NCBI GenBank assembly: GCA_019752245.1
Contig: JAIEMH010000008.1
Coordinates: 1-10,672, forward strand
Origin: Flavobacteriaceae bacterium
Lineage (GTDB): Bacteria; Bacteroidota; Bacteroidia; Flavobacteriales; Flavobacteriaceae
Length of the DNA: 10,672 nucleotides
Reading direction: 5' to 3'
Part shown: piece after piece, positions 5,853 to 10,672 of the stretch
How positions within the stretch are numbered: the stretch's first letter is position 1
Layout of the letters: every line of letters begins with the position of its first letter
The notes under the pieces: generated by a model
Told to the model about the DNA's origin: nothing
The model's input: the letters and a program-made list of their open reading frames with translations, nothing else
Databases searched by the model: none
Made by a program: the position numbers and the translations under genes

Positions 5853-7766
5853 CTACAACGTCTCTTTTAACCATTTATAAAACTCACTTTGCCAAACCAT
5901 TGCATTTTGTGGTTTTAGCACCCAGTGATTTTCTTCTGGAAAGTATAAAAATCTTGATTTAATTCCGCGTAATTGTGCTGCTTGGAATGCTTCTTGTCCT
6001 TGTCCGATTGGCACACGGAAATCAATTCCTCCTTGAATTATTAACATTGGTGTATTCCATTTATCAACAAACTTAATTGGATTGAATTTTGTGAATGTTT
6101 TTTGCGCAACTGCATTATTTTTATCCCAATAAGGTCCGCCGTGATCCCAATTGTTAAAGAAAACTTCTTCGGTTGTACCATACATACTTTCAAGATTGAA
6201 AACTCCATCATGAGAAATGAATGTTTTGAAACGATTGTTATGAATTCCTGCTAAATAAAACACGGAATAACCACCGTAACTTGCTCCAACGCATCCTAAT
6301 CGAGCTTTGTCTACATAACTTTCTTTTGAAACGTCATCAATTGCAGAAAGGTAGTCATCCATTACTTGTCCGCCCCAATCTTTAGAGATTTGTTCGTTCC
6401 ATTCTTGTCCGTGACCGTACATTCCGCGACGGTTTGGCGCTACAACAATATAACCTTGAGAAGCCATCAAAGAGAAATTCCAACGGAAAGAATAACTTTG
6501 TGTCAACGGTGATTGCGGTCCGCCTTGACAATATAAAAGTGTTGGATATTTTTTATTTTTATCAAAATTTGGCGGAAGAATTACCCAAACCAACATTTTC
6601 TTTCCGTCGGTTGTAGTTACATATCTTCTTTCGTATTTTGGTAAAGCTAATTTGCTGTAGGTTGCATCATTTACTTTAGTCAGTTGCAACCAAGTTTTTT
6701 TCTTTAAATTATAAGAATACACTTCTAATGCGTGATTCATGTCTGTACGATTTAAAATCGCAACATCACCTGTGATGTCAACAATATCGTGTACATCAAA
6801 ATCGCCATTTGTTAATTGATTAACGGTAATTGCAATTCTTGTTACTCCTGGAAAATTTACTTCAAACAATTGCGTTGTTCCATCAACTGCTGCAACGAAA
6901 TATACTTTTTTACCATCTTTACTCCATTGAAAACTATTCACAGAACCATCCCAATTGGCAGTCAAATTCATTTTCATTCCTTTAAAACTCACAATTATGT
7001 CGTTTTTATCGGCTTCATAACCATCACGTTTCATTTGCAACCATGTCAAATTTCCGGTTGGAGAAAATTGTGGATTGGTATCGTAACCTAAATTATCTTC
7101 GGTAAGATTTTTGGTGATTTTAGTTTCTAAATTGTATTCGTATAAATTGGTATTAGTTGAAATAGCATATTCAGTTCCTGATTTCTTTTTGCATACATAA
7201 ATGATGCTTTTGCTATCTGGCGACCAAATGTAATCTTCATCACCACCAAAAGGTTTTTGAGGTGCATCAAAATTTTCTCCTTCCATAATATCAATTGGAG
7301 CTGCTAATCTCACATTATCTGCCGGAACTCCTCCATAAAAAACGTGGTTGTGAGTTCCGTTATTCCAAGTATCCCAATGACGATAATCCAATCCATTATA
7401 AACTTGAACGTCTGATTTCTGCAATTCAGGATAAATATCTTTCCCTAAAATATTTTCAGTTTTTACTTCTTGAGTAGATAAAAGATATTTACCGTCTGGC
7501 GAAATATTTTTATCGGCAATTAATTCTTTAGTATCTTTTACTTCAGTAGCCGTTCCACCTCCAATCGGCATTACATAGAATTTACTTGTTGACTTATTGT
7601 CTTCCATTACTGGCGTTGACACTTTGTAAACAATTGATTTTTTGTCTTTTGAAATTCCTAAAACAGAAACCCTTCCTAACTTCCAAAGTAACTCTGGAGA
7701 TAAAACTTGTTGCGCTGATGCTGCTATACTCATTGAACTAACGATTATAAAAAATATTTTTTTCAT
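5853..7766 (-). CDS. Secreted S9-family (prolyl oligopeptidase/dipeptidyl-peptidase-like) serine peptidase
   Basis: A 637-residue alpha/beta-hydrolase peptidase from the ATG at 7764-7766. The first residues, MKKIFFIIVSSMSIAASAQ, are a Sec signal peptide cut near ASA-QQ, so the mature enzyme is periplasmic or exported. A longer reading from a GTG at 7815-7817 would put 17 residues in front of the signal and start inside a terminator hairpin, so I reject it. An N-terminal beta-propeller-like half (repeated SPDGKYLL, WSPDSKSI, WSKDGKKV units) gates a C-terminal S9 catalytic domain. The triad is S496 in GASYGGY, D582 in GGIDFRVP and H614 in EENHW. It resembles the DPP5/acylaminoacyl-peptidase type of Bacteroidota S9 enzymes, which remove short peptides from N-termini of oligopeptides; exact specificity is not clear from sequence. 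Its likely role is peptide use after secreted proteases such as the upstream metalloprotease. Confidence 0.9.
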   Translation of the reverse strand: MKKIFFIIVSSMSIAASAQQVLSPELLWKLGRVSVLGISKDKKSIVYKVSTPVMEDNKSTSKFYVMPIGGGTATEVKDTKELIADKNISPDGKYLLSTQEVKTENILGKDIYPELQKSDVQVYNGLDYRHWDTWNNGTHNHVFYGGVPADNVRLAAPIDIMEGENFDAPQKPFGGDEDYIWSPDSKSIIYVCKKKSGTEYAISTNTNLYEYNLETKITKNLTEDNLGYDTNPQFSPTGNLTWLQMKRDGYEADKNDIIVSFKGMKMNLTANWDGSVNSFQWSKDGKKVYFVAAVDGTTQLFEVNFPGVTRIAITVNQLTNGDFDVHDIVDITGDVAILNRTDMNHALEVYSYNLKKKTWLQLTKVNDATYSKLALPKYERRYVTTTDGKKMLVWVILPPNFDKNKKYPTLLYCQGGPQSPLTQSYSFRWNFSLMASQGYIVVAPNRRGMYGHGQEWNEQISKDWGGQVMDDYLSAIDDVSKESYVDKARLGCVGASYGGYSVFYLAGIHNNRFKTFISHDGVFNLESMYGTTEEVFFNNWDHGGPYWDKNNAVAQKTFTKFNPIKFVDKWNTPMLIIQGGIDFRVPIGQGQEAFQAAQLRGIKSRFLYFPEENHWVLKPQNAMVWQSEFYKWLKETL

Positions 7767-7802
7767 TATAAAACTGATTTTTATTGATTCGTTAAAAGTA
7801 AT

Positions 7803-7836
7803 AAAAAAAGCCGTCACGATAAACGCAACGGCTTTT
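7803..7836 (-). terminator. Rho-independent terminator after the metalloprotease gene
   Basis: Read on the minus strand, AAAAGCCGT (7836-7828) pairs with ACGGCTTTT (7814-7806) around a 13-nt loop: a 9-bp stem followed by a continuous T-run to 7803 (TTTTTTT, the first four paired). It lies about 20 nt after the metalloprotease stop and 40 nt before the S9 peptidase ATG. It therefore separates the two transcripts and implies that the peptidase has its own promoter. Confidence 0.85.
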
Positions 7837-7855
7837 AAAAATTAACTTACTAAAA

Positions 7856-10570
7856 TTATTGTTTGATAAAACGTTTTGAAGTTGAACCATTTTCGTTAGA
7901 AACTTGAATTAAATAAGTTCCTGCAGTTAATGATCCTACATTGATTGCATCATTTTCGATTTTACCTTTTGCTAATTCTTGTCCCATCATGTTGATAATT
8001 ACATATTCAGATGCTTTGTCTAAATTAGAAATATTCAACACTTCACCATTAACTGGATTAGGATATAAATTGAAAGAAATTACATTATTAGATGCATCTT
8101 CCATTCTAGCTGTAGATGTAATATTTACTGTATAATCTTCTACTTGTCCGTAAGTATATGATCCACAAGATGATGTTGGAGTTGCATTATATGACATTTT
8201 AACTCTCATTCTTGTTGAACCAAGTAATGCTGTTGCAGGCACTGTAAATGATCCAGAAACTGGAGTTACAGTTGTAGCAGCTCTTGTGTAAACTGTTTCA
8301 CCAGCATCAGTAAAGACTCCATTTTGGTTGTAATCAATGTATACTGCATAACCTTCAGCATAAACTGTAGAAGTCCAAGCTGGAGTAATTGTAATTGTAT
8401 TAGCTGTGCTTCTCACAAGATTCGTAGAAATAGCTGTGAAGTTTTCATAACCAGCAGTTCCAGTTGAAGCATTGTTGATTGTTCCTAGTTGAACTCTACC
8501 TATTTTTTCATCAGCAGTATTTGTTGCAGCTGAGGTACAATATGTTAATGTAGCAGCGGCAGAAGTCGTTACGCTTACTGTATTACTTGCAACAGAAATA
8601 TTTCCTGCAGCATCTTTAGCTTGCACGAAAAAAGTATAAGCTGTAGAAGCAGTTAAACCAGTTACTGCATAAGTTGTAGCTGTAGTTGTTGAACCTAATA
8701 AAGTAGTTCCTCTATAAACATTGTATCCTGTTACACCAACATTATCTGTAGCGCCAGTCCAAGATAAATTTGTTGTAGTAGAAGTTGTTCCAGAAGCTGA
8801 TAAAGTTGGAGCTGTTGGAGCTGAAGCGTCTACCGCAGGAGCTAAAGTTGTTACAGAAACTGAATTACTATCAACAGAAACATTTCCAGCAGCGTCTTTT
8901 GCTCTTACTGTAAATGTGTATGTAGTTGAAGCTGTTAAACCAGTTACTGCATAAGTTGTAGAAGAAGTTGTTCCTAATAAAGTTGTTCCTCTATAAACAT
9001 CATAACTTGTAACAGCAACATTATCTGTAGCACCTGACCAAGATAAGTTTGTAGCTGTTTGAGTAGTTCCAGAAGCAGCCAATGTTGGAGCTGTTGGAGC
9101 TACAGTATCAGTTACGCCAGAAGTAATTGTAAAGTTTGTATTAGAAACATCAAAGAAAATATGATTAGTTCCTTTTACCATTATTCTGTTAGTTGTTCCA
9201 GGAGTATTTGGAATTGTTACCGCCTGCGTTCCATCATTTGGAGTAGCAGCTAATAAAGTAGACCAAGTTGCTCCAGCATCAGTAGATAATAAAATATCAA
9301 CATTTGCACAATTCACACCATTTGCTGTTGTTCCACCAACTACCCAAGTAACTGTTTGAGAGCTTCCTCCCACATAAGAAACTGCAGTATTTGGTGCACT
9401 TACTGAAAACGGACCAGCAGTTGCATTAACAGTAACCATCATGTCATCAGAATTGTTTCCAGAACCACCAGCTCTGTTATCTCTTACTGTCAATCTAAAG
9501 TTCAATGTTCTTGCTACAGATGGAATTGCCTCAACTGTTAGTTCTGTTCCTGCTGTTGTCGTTGCACCAGCTAAAACTGAAGCCATTCTAGGGAAATATC
9601 TAGTCGGTGAAGTTGAAGAATTATAAGATCTAAAATTTACTCCAGAAGTTTTAGTAGCATTCGGTGCTGTAGCATTTGTTTGATTATCAAATTGCTCCCA
9701 GTTATAAGTTAAAACATCTCCGTTAGCGTCAGTAGCTGTTCCTGTTAACATGAAAGGAGTACTTTTAGGTACCGTGTAGTCTAAACCAGCATTTGCAGTT
9801 GGAATTGAATTTCCTGTTGCTGTATTAACTGAACAAGTTTTAGCTTTAATATTATTTGTAACTTGTTGAATACTGATGGCATGAAAGTATGCATCAGAAT
9901 TTGGCTGCACATCTAATGTAGTAATCCCAGCATACCCCATAATAGTTGAACCAGATCCTGGCTCCATTTGAGCACCAGAACCTTCATTTCCTCCATGAGT
10001 CCATGTGTGATTTGCACCAAATTGATGACCAAGTTCGTGAGCAACATAATCAATATCAAAAGTATCTCCTGAAGGAATTCCATTATTTGGAGAAGTAAAT
10101 CCACTTCCTTTTCCTAAAGGCACAGTTGCTGTAGGATTTGTACAAATACATCCGATACATCCAGCATTTCCTCCACCACCAGAAGCGCCAAATAAGTGAC
10201 CAACATCGTAATTTGCACTACCAATAGTATTTGTCAAAGTAGTTTGTAATTCTTGATTCCAAGCTCCACCAGCACCAGCCGTTGCAGCAGAATATGGATC
10301 TGTTGCAGCATCTGTATAGATAACTAAATCATTATTTGCAATCAAGACCATTCTAGCAGAAAAATCTTTTTCAAAAACTCCATTTACTCTTGTCATAGAG
10401 GCATTGATGGCTGCTAATGCTTGTGCTTTAGTTCCACCAAAATAGGTTGTATATTCTCCTGTAACAGACATTGCCAAACGAAAAGTTCTTAAAACAGCAT
10501 CATCGGCATTTGGTCTTAAAAGAGTTGGATTTACTTGTGGAGTAACAACATCAACAACACTACATTCAAA
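7856..10570 (-). CDS. Secreted reprolysin-like metalloprotease with FN3, GEVED and T9SS sorting domains; 5' end missing
   Basis: A large exported zinc protease, numbered here from the TTG at 10475-10477 (873 residues). The metzincin domain (1-215) has HELGHQFGANH (147-157; zinc ligands H147, H151, H157, catalytic E148) and the Met-turn STIMGYAG with M180. There follow a PKD-like domain (about 225-351), a KNH/Ser-Thr-rich beta domain (355-453), two near-identical FN3 domains (460-545 and 553-638), a GEVED domain (646-786, ending YGQVEDYTV) and a type A T9SS sorting domain (800-873; FNLYPNPV, ending KRFIKQ). The protein should thus be secreted through, or anchored by, the type IX system. TTG is unlikely to be the true start: family-like propeptide (FECSVVDVVTPQVNP, then RPNADDA) continues upstream in frame to about 10570. 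The frame stays open to 10615 and then meets a TAA at 10616-10618. Signal peptide and most of the propeptide are missing, so the gene is probably disrupted. Confidence 0.85.
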   Translation of the reverse strand, partial: FECSVVDVVTPQVNPTLLRPNADDAVLRTFRLAMSVTGEYTTYFGGTKAQALAAINASMTRVNGVFEKDFSARMVLIANNDLVIYTDAATDPYSAATAGAGGAWNQELQTTLTNTIGSANYDVGHLFGASGGGGNAGCIGCICTNPTATVPLGKGSGFTSPNNGIPSGDTFDIDYVAHELGHQFGANHTWTHGGNEGSGAQMEPGSGSTIMGYAGITTLDVQPNSDAYFHAISIQQVTNNIKAKTCSVNTATGNSIPTANAGLDYTVPKSTPFMLTGTATDANGDVLTYNWEQFDNQTNATAPNATKTSGVNFRSYNSSTSPTRYFPRMASVLAGATTTAGTELTVEAIPSVARTLNFRLTVRDNRAGGSGNNSDDMMVTVNATAGPFSVSAPNTAVSYVGGSSQTVTWVVGGTTANGVNCANVDILLSTDAGATWSTLLAATPNDGTQAVTIPNTPGTTNRIMVKGTNHIFFDVSNTNFTITSGVTDTVAPTAPTLAASGTTQTATNLSWSGATDNVAVTSYDVYRGTTLLGTTSSTTYAVTGLTASTTYTFTVRAKDAAGNVSVDSNSVSVTTLAPAVDASAPTAPTLSASGTTSTTTNLSWTGATDNVGVTGYNVYRGTTLLGSTTTATTYAVTGLTASTAYTFFVQAKDAAGNISVASNTVSVTTSAAATLTYCTSAATNTADEKIGRVQLGTINNASTGTAGYENFTAISTNLVRSTANTITITPAWTSTVYAEGYAVYIDYNQNGVFTDAGETVYTRAATTVTPVSGSFTVPATALLGSTRMRVKMSYNATPTSSCGSYTYGQVEDYTVNITSTARMEDASNNVISFNLYPNPVNGEVLNISNLDKASEYVIINMMGQELAKGKIENDAINVGSLTAGTYLIQVSNENGSTSKRFIKQ
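8543..9100 (-). repeat. Tandem duplicated FN3 module (two units of 279 bp)
   Basis: Two consecutive 93-codon units inside the metalloprotease gene, 8822-9100 and 8543-8821, encode FN3 domains sharing APTAPTL, SASGTT/AASGTT, DVYRGTTLLG/NVYRGTTLLG, TYAVTGLTAS and KDAAGN. Similarity also holds at DNA level (for example GTTGGAGCTGTTGGAGC at 9084-9100 and 8805-8821, exactly 279 bases apart). This indicates recent in-frame duplication or ongoing gene conversion. Confidence 0.85.
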
Positions 10571-10672
10571 GACAAAATAAGAAAACCTTTTGAGTCTAAG
10601 GGGGACAAAAAATCCTTATTTAGAAAATCATTGAAATAAGATGCTGTTACCTAAGCTTTTTATCTGAATGAG
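10571..10672 (-). mobile_element. Possible end of an insertion sequence or rearrangement boundary
   Basis: The expected propeptide of the metalloprotease stops at about 10570 and is replaced by unrelated sequence. On the minus strand the outermost bases encode a short open tail, LIQIKSLGNSILFQ, ending in TGA at 10628-10630. About 57 bp of non-coding AT-rich DNA follow before the protease sequence begins. That layout (end of a gene, short non-coding end, interrupted host gene) is typical of an IS 3' end. The other end is outside the window, so neither a terminal inverted repeat nor a target duplication can be tested. I recognise no IS family. Confidence 0.35.

Noticed and set aside
7793..7800. 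Minus-strand TACTTTTA as a -7 box for the S9 peptidase
   Set aside because: It misses the final G of TAnnTTTG and no TTG lies at proper -33 spacing; a promoter must exist nearby but this box is not convincing.
7767..7817. Extended N-terminus of the S9 peptidase from a GTG at 7815-7817
   Set aside because: It would place 17 residues before a textbook signal peptide and start within a terminator hairpin; the ATG at 7764-7766 is the sensible start.
8721..8954. Plus-strand open frame opposite the FN3 repeats
   Set aside because: The Ala/Thr/Val-rich codon repeats of the metalloprotease keep the opposite strand open by chance; the product is low-complexity with no family features. The same applies to other frames opposite this gene at 9059-9253 and 9441-9626.
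9913..10104. Minus-strand 63-codon frame rich in Leu within the metalloprotease
   Set aside because: It overlaps the zinc-binding catalytic region in a shifted frame; the hydrophobic composition comes from the underlying codons.

Overview
The window looks like Bacteroidota chromosome, most likely Flavobacterium or a close relative. The DNA is AT-rich, start codons lack Shine-Dalgarno sites, one promoter matches TAnnTTTG, and a secreted protease ends in a type IX secretion (T9SS) sorting domain. The protein sequences also look flavobacterial.

Left part (1-3361, minus strand): a compact operon read right to left. It encodes a 4'-phosphopantetheinyl transferase, a geranylgeranylglyceryl-phosphate synthase (PcrB/GGGPS family), a PnuC-type nicotinamide riboside transporter and a NadR-like ribosylnicotinamide kinase. 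The last three genes overlap by 1 and 37 nt. The kinase frame runs without a stop straight into a DUF4301 domain and leaves the window at base 1. PnuC plus kinase is the usual import-and-trap pair for NAD salvage.

Middle (3362-4890, plus strand): ahcY (S-adenosylhomocysteine hydrolase) is transcribed divergently from that operon. It has a TAnnTTTG promoter, a short leader and a strong terminator. A three-copy 14-bp tandem repeat lies between its stop codon and the terminator.

Right part (4924-10672, minus strand): a secreted S9 prolyl-oligopeptidase-type peptidase is followed 3 nt later by an uncharacterised protein with PD-(D/E)XK nuclease motifs. The nuclease-like gene appears to carry a 1-nt frameshift near its 3' end, because a 40-residue tail continues in another frame through what looks like an intergenic gap. 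Upstream, beyond a hairpin terminator, is a large multidomain secreted metalloprotease: reprolysin-like, PKD-like, KNH-like, two FN3, GEVED, T9SS sorting domain. Its N-terminal signal and propeptide are missing. Homology stops abruptly near 10570, next to sequence that may be the end of an insertion sequence or a rearrangement.

No tRNA, rRNA, CRISPR array or recognisable defence island is visible. The best leads are the kinase-DUF4301 fusion, the frameshifted PD-(D/E)XK protein and the broken metalloprotease 5' end.
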